64,000 nucleotides of DNA from Brachynemurus nebulosus (Eukaryota; Arthropoda; Insecta; Neuroptera; Myrmeleontidae), in the NCBI GenBank assembly GCA_035578155.1, contig JAPWDM010000006.1:48725529-48789528 (forward strand). The letters are read 5' to 3'. How positions within the stretch are numbered: position 1 is the first letter of the stretch; each line of letters opens with the position of its first letter. Positions 42,563 to 56,121 of this stretch are shown here, one piece after another. The notes beneath the pieces are model-generated. The model was not told the origin of the DNA. It saw nothing but the letters and a program-made list of their open reading frames with translations, and searched no databases. The translations under genes and the position numbers were made by a program.

Positions 42563-43851
42563 GGGTTGACCGGGGTAATTGTGAATTGGGACAATTGTGA
42601 ACGGCGCCTGTAATTTCTAAAATAACATTAATATTGTTAAAAATCAACTCTTGTTATCTTTTTCTGCCCTTTCTTAATATGCTATAAAAATTTAATAACA
42701 ATTCTCCAAGTACTAGTATCTTTTCTTTATTTTGAAAACACCCTTGCAAAATTTTGTGTATATTACTTCGACTAATCCTCAAAAAAAATTTTTTTTAAAC
42801 ATATTTTCTTTTTTTAAAAGGCAAGAAATGGTTAAAAGTACTTCTAAAGAAGTGGTCTAAACCCTGAGAGGGTTCCCTATTAACTGCTAAAGAAATTGGA
42901 CAATTTATTACCAATTCACAATTACCCCATAACTTTAAAATTGTGGGGTAATTGAGAACGTCATTCACAAATGCCCCCATTCGGTCAAAAATTTCAGTAG
43001 CGCCCTTTTCAGAGTTGAAAATGTTGATAAAGATGGTGGTGACCTTATTGTAGAAGTTTCCGTTGTACAAACAATACAAAAAAAAATTTGAGTAAAAAGC
43101 GATATGTTTTGTGTATCAATCTACGAAATCATTGCTGTGCTCCCTTACCCAATAACAGCTTACAAAAACAGAAAAATTACTTGCCTTCAATGCCTCTGTA
43201 AGTGTTCAAGGGCAGTAGGATTAACGCAAAACCATTTTTTTTTTTCATTTACAGTAATAGGCTTAACAGAATGTTGTTTTTTATTAATGTAAACTAAATG
43301 TATTTCCATGGAAAAGTCTTATTTTCATGGTTTTTATGTGAATACATATAATTTTTTGATTCTTTATATGATAAAATGATAAAATATCATCAAAATATCA
43401 TTTTTAGCTTGTAATAAATTTGTTCCTACAATTTTTGTTATTTTTATTTAACCTTGATTTTTGTACAAATTTGAGGTGTGTAACTAGCATTAAACAAAAG
43501 GAAATTTTGACCGCTAAAATATGATGAAAAATTTGAAAGTGGGGTAAATGTGAAGAACTTGAGTTGATCTTTACTCTGATGTACCACACTCCTCTTGTAA
43601 TCCATTCTAAATAATTTTTCTGATGGCATTCACTTTTACCCCCTATTTGCAAAACCGCACCGGGGAAATGTGAATTGCTTATAAAATTTTTGTTTTTCAT
43701 ATGAATTTGCTCAAAATTTGTGTGGTGCATCCTGAATAATGTAGAATTAAAAATAAATCAACCATAATGTGATATATAAAATAAAAAATACTTAAAACAA
43801 CGCTTTTATCTCAATTCATGACAATCAATTCACAATTACCCCGGTCAACCC
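42563..43851. mobile_element. Mariner/Tc1-type element remnant, TA duplication
   Basis: The inverted ends are GGGTTGACCGGGGTAATTGT and ACAATTACCCCGGTCAACCC, with TA on both sides. Related words (GGGGTAATTG, GGGGTAAATGTGAA) recur inside. Open frames at 42795-43079 and 43404-43730 on the minus strand have no motif I recognise. Confidence 0.75.
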
Positions 43852-44172
43852 TAAATATTAAATTTATTACTTATAGTTTTACATTAAGTTATAATGAATT
43901 GTTAATTAATAATATATATAAAAAAAATTGAACAGGTGTAGTTATCGAGGTGGTGCGATCAACGACATGGTTTCCTGTTTTTGCAATTATTATTCTTGAA
44001 CAGTAAAACAAAACCTATTAATTAAGAAATATAATCACAAAAAAGGTATATAAATTATGTTTTGTTATATAACAAGACTGCTCTGACCATTAATTAGTGT
44101 AAATGAGACGCATTCTTTCAATAATCAAGCTTGGAAAAATTTCGAGATTTTGATCCAAAAGATTTTGACTGA

Positions 44173-44963
44173 TAAGTAAAGGGCCCGAGGCCGGAAATAT
44201 CGATTTTGATGAAACTTAGATATGTTGTAGAATACTAAAAAATAAGCGACACGTATTTTTTTTTATCGGCGGAAAAATGGTTTGAAGGGGTGAAATCGCC
44301 CTCCAAAAATTGGGGTAAAAATTTAATTTTTTAAATATCTCGAAAACGGTAAGAGATTTGTATGTTAACTAGTATGTAATTTAAGAGGGTGACTCACCCT
44401 CTCTCCAATGTTGCTCAAACTGAATTTTGAAATCGAACATTTCATTTCTACGTTATTCTAAATGTCTTAAACTATTTTCCATGAAGAAAAACTTCTTGAA
44501 CTACCCAAGTAGTACGACTATTTGACACAGTCACCCCCTAGTTAACTACCCCTAGACTTAATATTAGGACATTGAGCAAAAACAGGTAATTAGGTTTTTT
44601 GAAGTAGATTTCAAATCTGGAAACAAAATTTTTATATTGTTTAATTTTCACCCCCTTTTTCCAAATTAACCCCTAAATTTTAACCCCCAACCACCCCTGT
44701 TGATGTAATTTGAACAAATTTGATATCAGTAAATAGCTCTTTAAAAAAGAGCAATATCGCCAATTTAAACTTTTGCTCTATTTCTTACCGTTTTCGAGAT
44801 ATTTAAAAAATTAAATTTTTACCCCAATTTTTGGAGGGCGATTTCACCCCTTCAAACCGTTTTTCCGCCGATAAAAAAAAATACGTGTCGCTTATTTTTT
44901 AGTGTTCTACAACATATCTAAGTTTCATCAAAATCGATATGTCCGGCCTCGGGCCCTTTACTT
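44173..44963. mobile_element. Terminal-inverted-repeat element, arms about 195 bp
   Basis: The ends are AAGTAAAGGGCCCGAGGCCGG and its inverted copy finishing at 44963. Left arm 44173-44365, right arm 44765-44963, sharing 'ATCTCGAAAACGGTAAGAGAT'-type sequence. Flanks suggest a TGA 3-bp duplication. Related segments occur at 40250-40330, 45080-45320 and 56200-56700, so this is a family. Confidence 0.78.
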
Positions 44964-45081
44964 GTGAGAATTTCAATCAAAATCTCAATCTGAGATTGAA
45001 CTGACTTGAGCTAACGTGATTTATTGATTGTTACTTCCTAAATTAGTAATTTCAAAGATATTTCAAAATTCATACTTTAGT

Positions 45082-45330
45082 TACAAGTAAACGTCCCAAG
45101 ATTGGAGCTATAGATTTTGATGAAATTTGAATATGCTGTAGGACGACACGTTCAAAATTTGAAGGAGTGAAATCACCCTTCAGAAAACTGCAGTAAAAAT
45201 AAAATTTTTTTGATATTTCGAAAACGTTAAGAGATAGAGCAAAAGTTTAAATCAGTGTTGTTGCTATTTTTTAAAAAACTATCTGTTGATATGCAATTTG
45301 TTCAAATTACATCAACAAGGGTGGTTTTGA
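45082..45330. mobile_element. Partial copy of the same inverted-repeat family
   Basis: It begins ACAAGTAAACGTCCCAAGAT and contains 'TTTCGAAAACGTTAAGAGATAGAGC' and 'ATCTGTTGATATGCAATTTG'-like blocks shared with 44173-44963 and 56122-56782. No right end is found. Confidence 0.55.
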
Positions 45331-45454
45331 GGCTAGTTTTGCAAAAAGAGGGTAAAAATAGGGTAAAAATAAAATGTGTTAAAATTTTGCTTGTAGATTT
45401 CATATCTACGTAAAAAAATCTAACTGACCTTTTTTGCTCAATTTACTTTTTAAA

Positions 45455-45800
45455 ATTACTAGGTTAGCTTCAATTTACTGTAGAGGGAGTGCTCCAAACA
45501 AATCACAGCTACTAAATTATACTTTTCGTTATCAAACTATTTGGGTCGAAGCCAGACCGTAATAGTGCCATTCATTGTTACTAACAGCGATCATTCTTGT
45601 GTTTGGATCATAAAAGTTTTTGTGAAAACGGTTAAATTAAACTTACGATATTTTACATTAAAATTAAGGACCAGTGCCAATAACAAGAAGTTTACGATTT
45701 GTTTTCCATCGAAGAATTTTGATAACGAACAGAATAATTTACCAGGTGGTATATGTTTGGAACACTACCTCTACGGTAAGTTGAAGCTACATAGTAATTT
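45455..45800. mobile_element. Short MITE
   Basis: The left GCTTCAATTTACTGTAGAGG ... GTGCTCCAAACA is matched by the inverted right TGTTTGGAACACTACC ... CTACGGTAAGTTGAAGC. A plus-strand frame (45541-45828) crosses it without a recognisable domain and is probably incidental. Confidence 0.6.
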
Positions 45801-45829
45801 CAGAGATATTTTAAAATTCCGACAATAGT

Positions 45830-48350
45830 ACACTCGTCTAAAAACTGTATACCAGTTATTCTAGAACAATTTATAGTTTTTACTTACTAAAAGTGGAAAA
45901 ACGTAGAGAATAAGGTTAGGCAACACTTATAACAAATATTAGATGTAAGATAATATATAATTTTAATTAATTATAAAGGAAGGCGTATAGATTAAAATAA
46001 AAAATATTGTTTGTTTCACATAGTGAGTTTCAGACTTTATAAAACTTGCAGCTATAACAATAAAAATTCATTCACAATGCAGGAATTTAAAAATATACTT
46101 TTTTAGTTTAAAGAATAATTGAAAAATTTATAATAAAAATATATTATGTACTTACCACATATATGTATATTGTAGTTTTTTAAAGACGATAAAGTTAAGA
46201 AGACAAAAACTTGTTTTGTTACTGAGTTCTTTAAGCTTAAAAGAAAATATGCATATTTGAAAAAAATATGTGTTGTTTTTATATCAGTAACTACCTATTT
46301 AATTTTACATTGTGTATACATAATATACCTATATGGTCTGAGGAGTACATACCTACTTTAGTATTTTATTATTAAATTAAATATCCTGCTCAATAGCAAT
46401 TCTTCCAGTTTAGTTCAGCTTGAATGATTCGTTCACTCAACGAATATGAATAATATTATAAATACATGTGTGTTATGTCCTGTAAGTACTTTTACATGCT
46501 CACCAAAGGTAAACATATTACACATTATACCTTTGTAAGTACTGTTTGGAATAATGTATTATCAGGTAAGAAAAATTTCGTTCACCGTAAAACGCTTAAT
46601 TCTTGTTATCTTAAAGATCACATTTTTAGAACACAATATTATTAAAGTCCCTCAACTCAAAATAAAGAAAAAACGGTCATATAAGGTGATGATACTTCTT
46701 TTGGTGTCGCCATTGTTAGGTTAATTCGACATACAGGTATTCTGTCAGATTTAAGATATCTGTCTATTGTAAAATCACCAAGAACCTTTTTTTTTTTATT
46801 GTTATTATACTGCGCTTAACTACTATGGTCATGTGCGCAGTATTATATAATATGTAAGTACAAGTTAGTACCAAGAAACTTATTTGGTTCAGGAACTATA
46901 AGTACTTATGAATGAGAAATAACAATATAATTTCGTTCCAGTCATTTTGGGGGTCAAATAAAAATATTAAAAGACCATTTTTAAGACCACGTGAACTGGT
47001 GGAGGTCGTAAAATAGACATTTGTTTTGTTAAAGATTTTTCTCTATTAATTAATGAAATTAAACTAATGAAATAGTTTGCTAGATAGGTTATTGATATGA
47101 TTTTTGACGGTTTGTGAGTTTTTGCATTATTTATGTGACACGCAAGAGTATCCAATAGAAACGTTTTTGCTTCGTGTAACTAGCACCGTATAATTATAGA
47201 AAAACAATACTGTAATTAAATATTCGTCAAGTGCGAGTTGGATACGTATTAAGCCAGGATTCTTTAGTTTCTAGGGTTTTACAGAACTTTCGGTATAAAA
47301 TAGACAGTGTTACTTGCACATGATTTACAAATGTTGTAATATAATGAGGCTCAATTAAATGAAAATTTGGTTTCTTATAATTATGTATTAAAGAAACGGG
47401 CAAAAGTTAAAAATTTTCGTAAACGAAAGTATTCCGTAGACTTAGTTTAAAAATCAAAAGAGCTTAAAGAAACTTCAATTTTTAAAAATCTTTCGGATGA
47501 TATCCCACACGAAAGGATACGTATAATTATTTTTGTAGTTATTTATAATGTGTCACACAAGAGCGTTGTCTCCATATTTAAAAGAAAAATTATTATTGCT
47601 CGGAATGAATAAATGGATTTAAAGTACACTAAAAGCACTATTACGCATTTACTTAGTAAGTTGTCCAGACTTCATTATTGTCTAGAATTTGTGGGCACCG
47701 TTTTGGCATACTTTTTATAAGATTTTTTGCATTTGTTGCGGTAACGACCGCCAGAGAGCTCGGATATGACGGCACACCTGTCTTAATAAAAGACCAAGTA
47801 TATTTGGCAGAAAAACACGCTTCGTCAGTGAGGGAACAAAAAACTTCAAATTGAAGCTTGGTATTTCACAAACGTGGTCTAAAAATAAAAAACTGGTTGT
47901 ATGGGGAATTTTAACTTCATTTTAAGGGCCGCTTAGCGATATCCATCCCACTCAATGTGGTACGATAAAAATAATTTTCATTTTTATTTTCTGCCTAAAA
48001 GTAATTGAGAAATTTGTTTTACTTTGTATTAATAGAAACCTACTCATGTACCACACAAAATTTGATGATCAAAGGCCCAAAGATTTATGCGGAATGGGAT
48101 AACGCACATACAAACTGAGGAAATTATAAGGGTTCCAAGATTTTTCTGTCCGACTCCTAATAATAAAATTCGGCAAGTATGTGTTAACCATGCATTAATT
48201 TAAACAGGATTTTGTAATTTAGTGGCTGGAGTTCTTCACAGTTCTCGGAATAAAATAATTCTTGTTTTAATTGTTACAATTTTTTTTCAGATACTTTTAT
48301 CAGTCAGTCTTACTTAAGGATATAGGTTGATTAACAAGAACATCAATTTT
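45830..48350. other. Long stretch without a supported gene
   Basis: AT-rich DNA with scattered short frames (for example 46967-47155 minus) lacking motifs. No inverted repeat or tandem array was found by eye. Confidence 0.4.
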
Positions 48351-48403
48351 AGAAAAAATAGTTTATTTTTCAATCATTGTTACAATTCAGCTTTGTATCA
48401 TGT

Positions 48404-49720
48404 AACATGAACATTGATTGTTTCCATTGAAACTGTTTCGTGCACCGTTGATCCTAAAAAAGAAAAAAATTGTATTAAACTATTGTAAATAATATAAAAG
48501 AGAGAAAATTTAAATATAATACTAGCATAGTGCAATTTTCATAAACGGAGTGAAGGAATTTTGACAAGTGTCAGTTAGGTTACAACTTTGATGTTTCAAT
48601 GTAAACAAACCAAGTTACATTAGAGTTGAGTTTGGCGGTACTGGAGGAAATTACGGTCACCTTGATGTGCGCATGTGCGGAAGCATCGAATGAAATAGAA
48701 GGATATTCGAAAGTGTTCAAATCGACGGAAATTATGTAAGATTGGTTTCCACTTGTTAATGATATTTTGGCTGGGGCCGGAAAAGTCATATGGAAGTTAA
48801 TCTAGTTTTTGGCTGGTGCCGTTTATGATGTAGAATTTGTCTGGTGACTGATGTCGCATCATTTTTGTGGTTTCCGTCGAATTGAAACATCGTGTGTGAA
48901 TTGGACAATAGACGCTTAGTGAGCGCAAGTAAAGTTCTGAGTACGTCTAAAAACTTATGAAACGTTAGTAAGTAAACTATTTAATTTAATTCAGGACCTG
49001 TTGGTTATATTTACGTTTTTTTGCTATAAATTTTGTAGATTTTAAGTCAGTAAAAATGGACGAGCGTTTCTGGAAAAAAAATTTGAATAAACATAAGTTT
49101 TGTAATGACAATTATAGTCGCTTACCTGTACGGAATACGTCTCCTTCAGTTTATCTAATTTTAACTAGGTTAGATGTTGTTAGTTCTAGAATTTTATTGA
49201 AATATTTTCACAGCTGGCCTCTATAGTATCTGAAAGTTTAATAAAAAGTATTAAGTTAATAAATCGTAAATTTTCAACCTTACATTGTTTGACAAGTGCA
49301 TCTGGGTGTTTTGATATTTATTTTGACAGATTCGGTTTAGGCATTGACGCCATCGTCAGTTAGATAGCATACATTTTCGATTTCTCCGGTGATGCCGGAT
49401 CACGTAATTGAATGTTCTACAATAAACAGTAATTAATTACAAATATTAAATTATATTTTAAATGCACAACTCACCTTTTCTGTAAATCATGGATCACCTC
49501 AAAAACTTTTATTTGTACACTCAATAAATTTTGTTGTAAACCGTTGTTCGGAACACTTTCTGCTAATAATAATTTGCGCCTTTCAATAGTCAATTGTTGT
49601 TCTTGTTTTTTTTCTTACTTTTCAGCTGAAGTATTATCTACAGCGGGTACTGATAGAGTATAACAGCCAGTATCTTTTTCAATATTTTTTTTTTCGGATA
49701 AGAATATTGTGGCGTCCTAC
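48404..49720 (-). pseudogene. Possible degraded two-exon gene, minus strand
   Basis: On the minus strand, about 49720-49474 is a coding-like stretch (KKQEQQLTIERRKLLLAE... HDLQK) ending at a good donor, AAAAG|GTGAGT; it contains one in-frame TAA near 49620. At about 48456 a strong acceptor (TTTTTTCTTTTTTAG) leads to a short frame (STVHETVSMETINVHVT) stopping near 48404, with AATAAA near 48363. The charged coiled-coil ending resembles Myb/SANT-like proteins of Harbinger transposons, but that is a guess, and the splice phase does not join the two frames as I read them. Confidence 0.3.
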
Positions 49721-49739
49721 TCAGGATAATTTCTTAGTT

Positions 49740-50815
49740 AATAAGTGACAAGTAGTAGTAAGTAATTTTTTTCTCTTCGAGGATATACCTTCACCCCTCC
49801 CCCAGCTCTACCTAGCTAGTCGTGCATGCGTCAGGTGTGCACTTCCCCCAAGTGGTAACATAATATTAAAATTAAACTACATTTTGTTAATAGTATTTGA
49901 GCTTAAAAATTTTAACAAATTTTTAAAAGAAAAAAACGATGCTGTTTCTTAAATTACGTACCATTCGACACTGATTGTTACAAAGTGATCAAGTGCGAAT
50001 AGATCACCTCTATGAATTGTGATGCAGAAATCACGAATTCATCAGAATGCTGCTGTAAAAACTACGAAATCCTAAAAAAAGTAATGTAAATAAATTATAG
50101 GTATGTGGTTTATACAAGTGCTCTTATACAAATGATATGAACTGACTGCCGCGCATCGGTCGCGGTTGATCGTAGGTAGTAAAAACTTACATAATTCAGA
50201 ATGAAAAAAATTGTGTTACATTTGTATCACGTACAATGTAGTTATGTCGGGCCGTCTTTGGACAGCATATTTGTCACTACAAAGGTAAGGTAGATGAATA
50301 CGAGGAGATCCGAGGAGATCATCCTCAGTAGGGAATCTTGTTTTCTATAAACTGAAAATTGTTCATGTTTCGTGTATAGTTAGTAAGTACGTAATAATAC
50401 TGTGCTCTTATAGAGAACTGACATATATTTGAGTGCTTGTATAACATATTAGGTGGTACGTACGTGAATCTTAAAACACTGAGGTCTACCATGTGAATAT
50501 CAACTGTAATTCGAATAATGTAATATGACTTTTGTTCTTGTTATAGTAAAGGCAGTATTAGACCTTTTAGTATTGCATTATGTGTATTATTTGTTTAAGG
50601 GAGCGTTTATAAATTCCGATTTTGATTGGACGAAAATCAAAATAAAAATCGTTTAATGATACTTGCGGGCTTATACCCATACGATTCTTTCTCTCAATTT
50701 TAAAAAAGAAAATGGCGCTTACATAAAATATCAGCTTATAAGTATTTACAGAAACTCTCTAATTTTATATGTATAAATCATTATACCTAAATGACAATTA
50801 TAAAATATACATAAA
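49740..50815. other. Non-coding DNA
   Basis: No gene or repeat structure is supportable. A CT-rich patch near 49790-49850 is followed by AT-rich sequence. Confidence 0.4.
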
Positions 50816-50817
50816 TA

Positions 50818-51516
50818 TACAGGGTGTTCCAAAAGTCAACGATATACCTTGGAGGGATGATAGACCAGCTCATGCCAGACCAGAATATCAAAATATTGTC
50901 TGGTAAAATATCGCTGGTATTGGCACTTTTATGAATTTCCGGAAGATCGACAATTTTTATCAGATTTTCGAGTACCATAGCTGCAAGACTAGCTTTTTTG
51001 AATTCTAATTTTTAATACGCAACCCTGAAGAGTCCTTTTGTAGATCACAATCCAAAGTAAGGGTAATATACCTATAATCTGGGAAAAAATAAATCTATTT
51101 TGCCGATTCATAAATAATTTTTTTTTATGAGCTAAGTTTTGACTCTTCATGCTGTAAAAGAAATGTACCACCTTACCCGGGCAAGTTATGTTAAAAGACA
51201 TCGTATTAATGAATGTGCACAATAACTAAATGTTGCACATTCATTAATGCGATGTCTTTTAACATAACTTTGGATTGTGATCTACAAAGGGACTCTTTAG
51301 GGTTGCGTATTAAAAATTAGAATTCAAAAAAGTTAGTCTTGCAGCTGTGGTACTCGAAAATCTGATAAAAATTGTCGATCTTCCCGAAATTCATAAAAGT
51401 GTCAATATCTTGAAAACCAGCGATATTTTACCAGACAATATTTTGATATTCTGGTCTGGCATGAGCTGGTCTATCATCCCTCCAAGGGATATCGTTGACT
51501 TTTGGGACATCCTGTA
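50818..51516. mobile_element. Mariner-type foldback element (ACAGGGTGTTCC ends)
   Basis: It starts ACAGGGTGTTCCAAAAGTC and ends 'GACTTTTGGGACATCCTGT'. The arms are inverted copies of about 230-260 bp, and a central hairpin (51190-51260) uses GTTATGTTAAAAGACATCG. The left side has about 120 bp extra (51058-51180). Frames at 50787-50978 and 51347-51529 are mirror images of arm sequence and not genes. Confidence 0.8.
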
Positions 51517-52080
51517 TGAAATATTATAAAATGTCAACCATACAGTTGCGTCTTTTTTATTTTTTAATCTATGAAAAATTGAAAAATTGAAATGTCAATG
51601 AAAAAATAAATTGCACGCACACTAATCTTTAAAATAATTAAATATGCACATGATCCTTCTCAATATTTTCAGTTGGCGCCATTTTGATTTTCAAAAAGTC
51701 GAACTAAAATAGGATTGCAATCTATTTTTATAAAAATCGAAGACAATACAATCATAATTCAATCACCGGTTTACACATCCAATTGTTATACGATTTTCGT
51801 TCGATTCGATTAACATTCAATTAACATTCGATTAAAATCGTATGTCTAAACGTAGGGTAACGCTATTTTTTTAAACGGCATCCTACAAAAAATAATCCCT
51901 GTCACAGCATTCTGCACAACATAACCAACTTTCTCAGAAAAGAGTTTACATAGAATAATGGTTCAAAAACCTATCGTTTGTGATTTTGTCCGCCCTTAAC
52001 GAAGGTTTTATAAAAAATTCAAAAGATTTTGGAAAAAAAAAATTCGTTTTGAAAAATGTTTTTTTTTTTTTCGAAAATTA
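51517..52080. other. Non-coding DNA
   Basis: No supported feature, apart from ATTCGATTAACATTC-type short repeats near 51800. Confidence 0.35.
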
Positions 52081-52179
52081 ATTTACTTAGACCAGTGGTT
52101 CAAAACCCATCTTATGTGGTTCATCAAGTTCCCTAAATTTCGTAAAAAAATTATATTAACCAAAAAGACCCAAAAAACC

Positions 52180-52380
52180 CGGTTGGGAATCGGACGAGAT
52201 TGGCTAGCGAACTCATCCAAGATTTTCAGATTTCTAACGTTTTCACTAAATTTGGTAAAAGTAGGATGTTTCGTTCGAGAGTTATCTTGCTGACATTCGA
52301 GCTCAAGTCTCATCATGACAACGGCTGTAATAGTTTAATTTTCATTCTGGAAATTCACTAATATCTAACAGAATCCTCCA
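52180..52380. repeat. Dispersed repeat family 2, copy 2
   Basis: It shares TTCGTTCGAGAGTTATC, 'TCATGACAACGGCTGTAATAG' and TGGAAATTCACTAA in the same order as 4680-5059. Confidence 0.5.
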
Positions 52381-53640
52381 AATTGACTCATGGTGAAAAC
52401 GTTTGATAAATATTAATTTTTTTTTTACATCACTTAATAAAGGATAGGTAAGAACGTAACTACTAATATTTTGGATTTTGAGTATATTTTGATAAAATTG
52501 TTCTAAAATTTGATTTTTCCCCAGTGACAAGTAAATATCAAAGTGTCCTAGCATATTTCTTAAGTTGCTTATTTTAAGTTATCCGGGTTAGTATTATATG
52601 TTCTGTATTAACTTCTTTGAAATTTTAATGTTTATTAAACTATAACAGTTTAATACTGACATAAATATCCTTTTATAATTTTACATATATAATATATGGT
52701 GTCGAAGTCATAGTGAAACCGTAAAATAATTTGTAACAGTTGACACAGAATTAATATGCCGTTGACTACTGTCAGATCTAATTGAATTTCTCCAGCACTA
52801 TCTTTATTAATTTTACATAAAAATAAAAGAAAATACAATGGAATAAAGTTGTTATAAAATGTTATCTCGTATTTGACAAATTACGCTAACAAATTTTTGG
52901 GTAGGATTAATTTTTTCTCGTGAGTATTCAAAAAAGTTATGACACATTTTGAAATTCGATATTTTTAAAATAATATATAAACTGTTGTAGTCATTTATTA
53001 AAACATCAAAGACAAAATATGTGTTAAGTTAAATTTAAACGTATAAAAATAATAAATGAAATTATAATAATTTCATGGCACTGTATGTTAGTAGGCGAAA
53101 GCTTATAGTGAAAGACAATTAACTTAGGGGAGCGAGGAGTAATGAGAGCGAGTGGGTAATGGGAGGAGTGCCCGCTTCTAATGCTTGTATTCGCTAGTAC
53201 GCAACTTAAACGTCTTCAGTAGGTACTTGTTGGTTACGCTTCTCTCATGCGCATTTTCCGGTAATGTCTTGCGTAACTTTTTTGCCCGTGTGTAATATGC
53301 AACTTACAACATCAATCACGTAATGTACTATTTTTTTGGTCTCCAACTGTATTTTTGGGAAAAAAAATTTTGAAATTTCTTGTTGTGCCCGGCGACTCAT
53401 CATTTTTTTCGCCAGTCCTGCCGACTGTTTTATGCTGTCTACATTTATTGCATGTTTAAATCCACGAATATAGTTAGTTACTCTAGTTTAGTATTCAGTT
53501 TAGCTTTAATCACCAAGCAATGCTTATACTGTTCAGATTTGGGTGAAAATTTTAAACATGTTTTTTTTTTTCAAATTTACCTTTTTCGATTTAACAAATC
53601 ACAACCAGCTGCGGGGAAATTACAATTATAAGGAAGAAAA
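52381..53640. other. Non-coding DNA
   Basis: Scattered short frames only (52342-52554, 52650-52838, 53380-53631); none has a recognisable domain or splice support. Confidence 0.4.
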
Positions 53641-54360
53641 AGTTCAAAATTGACGACAAACCCGCAAATTACAAGTGATAAAAATCACCACATGATTAAT
53701 TCAAAAACAAAAAAGGAAAATAAAATTGAGAATTAAATAAAAGTCAAGCTTAACTAGTTTCTACCATTTAAACGGTCATCCTCAGGCAGAACAGACCCAA
53801 ACCGTCACTCAAAACTCATAACATTTTAGAGAAAAGTTCAGAAATTGTCAAAAGTGAATTTGTAGAGGGTTTAAAAATATCAGAATCAAAGTATAACAGC
53901 ATAATTACGAGAACTATATGGTAAGACAAAATGTTAAATAAAATTAAAATTAAATTAAATTAAAAACTTTAAATTTTTAGGAGGTTTTAAAACAAAGAAT
54001 ATTAAAAACCACGCCCAAACGTCAGACAAAGAAAATTTGGCAAAACACTAAAAGTGACGAATTTACGGAATACATTTTAAATAAAAATGAGAAAAACCGT
54101 TAAGCAATAAAAGAAACGTTAAATTTAGAAAAAAACCACTGACAAAATCACCGCTTGAGTATCAAATATAACAAAGAAGCATAAAAAATTGTAATAAAAT
54201 CAGCATTTTTGAAAATTAGTAAAACCATATGCAATTACTAAAACAATACAATTTATTAAATAAGCAACTAATGAAATGATGAACCTCGACTAAAACTAGT
54301 GATGAAACTCAAAACCAATCACGCATGAGTTGAATATTACGCAATGACGTACTGAAATCG
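53641..54360 (-). mobile_element. Penelope-type 3' region, single copy, minus orientation
   Basis: The minus strand carries CCTGAGGATGACCGTTTAAA followed by TGGTAGAAACTAG, the hairpin-plus-GAAAC arrangement also seen at 38.1-39.8 kb. No inverted partner or nuclease frame was found. Confidence 0.45.
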
Positions 54361-55680
54361 TATAGTTGTATCGTATCGTATACCTTTTTGGGCCTGATCG
54401 ACATAAAATCTTAAATTCTATCTAATTACCTTCAAATTTTGTATGTATGTTTTAGTATATGTTTCTTTATGATTAAAACCTTGGTAAAAATCAAAATTGA
54501 AGCGTTCCAAAGCTGAGTCGCCTACCCCACGTACGAAAACAGGAAAGCGATTATCAACATAAGTTGTTAATCAAAAGGTGACATCTCAGAGTATTGTCGT
54601 ATGAATACATACTTACAATAATACCTATGTAGCAAAGTATGTGATGTGTTCGGATCACAATAAGCTTAATTCATGCCGCTGTAATCCCTTTAAGATGTGT
54701 AATTTTTAAAATAAAAGGTTGTCATTTTAATATGCGAAGGTATAATGTATGTAGCGGTGTGTGTGGCCATTATAATTAAAAATATATTCATACATATTAT
54801 AGTCGTATTCATATACGAATTATACAGTTGTTACATTAAGCATTTTGTGTCTTGATTTTTATCAAACCATGTTACATTTTTATTTATTTATTTGTTGTTC
54901 TTTTCGAATTTGATAATTATAATTTAAATTTTTTGAAAGGTTTATTGTGCCAGTAAATTTTAAGAACTTGTACAGGTACTGTAAATAATTAATTAAGAAA
55001 TTGTATTTCATAATTTTTGGGTTCCCAATTAAAGCTGCTATAGTTAATAAATTTCTATATTAAACTAAATATATTTGTTTATTATAAGCATATGGAAACG
55101 ATCAAAAACCTAATCAACGAACTGCTTTGAAATAAAGAGTTAGAACAAGAGTATGTCGCTTATAGACTAACAATAAGAAACATTAGCAATGAGCGACGAA
55201 AATTATTTCTACATTTTTCCTTCATTATACTAACAATTTAGTTTATTGAAAAGTGGCAAAGTGAATTATTTTCATATTTCGAAAAATAATAATCGGATTT
55301 AACATCTGTTCTCAAACATCCTTCTTATTATAATAGATTCGGTGGACATCACTTACCATATATGTACCATATTATACATATTAAAAATATATTATATTAA
55401 TTTTGATGGCGGGATGGGAGGAGTGTTAAAAGTGGTGAAGCCGTCTTATTTAGTTTATAAAATACTTTTACAATATTTAGTTTATAAAATACTTTTACAA
55501 TTTAAAAAATACATAAACTAATAACAATGGTGGAAATGACGGGAAAAGATGTTTACAACTGATCGATATTTACCTTAGCCAACTTTCACTATTTTTAAAT
55601 TTTATTAAAAATTACATTAAAAAAATCCTAAATTTATCAAACAAATTCTGTTCATTTTTTGGTCTGTCGAAAAAATCAAT
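54361..55680. other. Non-coding AT-rich DNA
   Basis: No gene. A short direct repeat (TTTAGTTTATAAAATACTTT, twice near 55450-55500) is the only structure seen. Confidence 0.4.
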
Positions 55681-56121
55681 AGCGTTAAGGGATCTTTTAC
55701 AAGTGATGTGCTATAAAAAAAATTTGGTTCTAATAATTAAAAAAAAAATTGGACTAAAATTTAATGCATTTTCTTATTATGGTGTTTTTTATAAGACTAT
55801 CTAGAATCAGCTCTTAAAATAGAAAATTCGATTTTTTAAAACGCCTGAAATAAGTTAAAAAAACAGAGTAATTTTTCTTACTTTTCATTTAGAATGGCGC
55901 CAAAAAAAGGATGAGGCCAACTGGACTGATTCTAGATAGTCTCAAAGAAAACACCATAATAAAGAGAATGCATCAGATTTTAGTCCAATCAGACTTATAA
56001 TTTTTTTGAATCGTTGGCGCCGTTTTGAATTACGAAATTTACATGTGACATTCAATAGGCCTACAAGAGCAGATGGAAACCCTTAAACCCGACAAAAAAG
56101 AAAAAAGTTAAAAATACACTT

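Noticed and set aside
50787..51529. Two similar frames facing each other
   Set aside because: Arms of a mariner-type foldback element.
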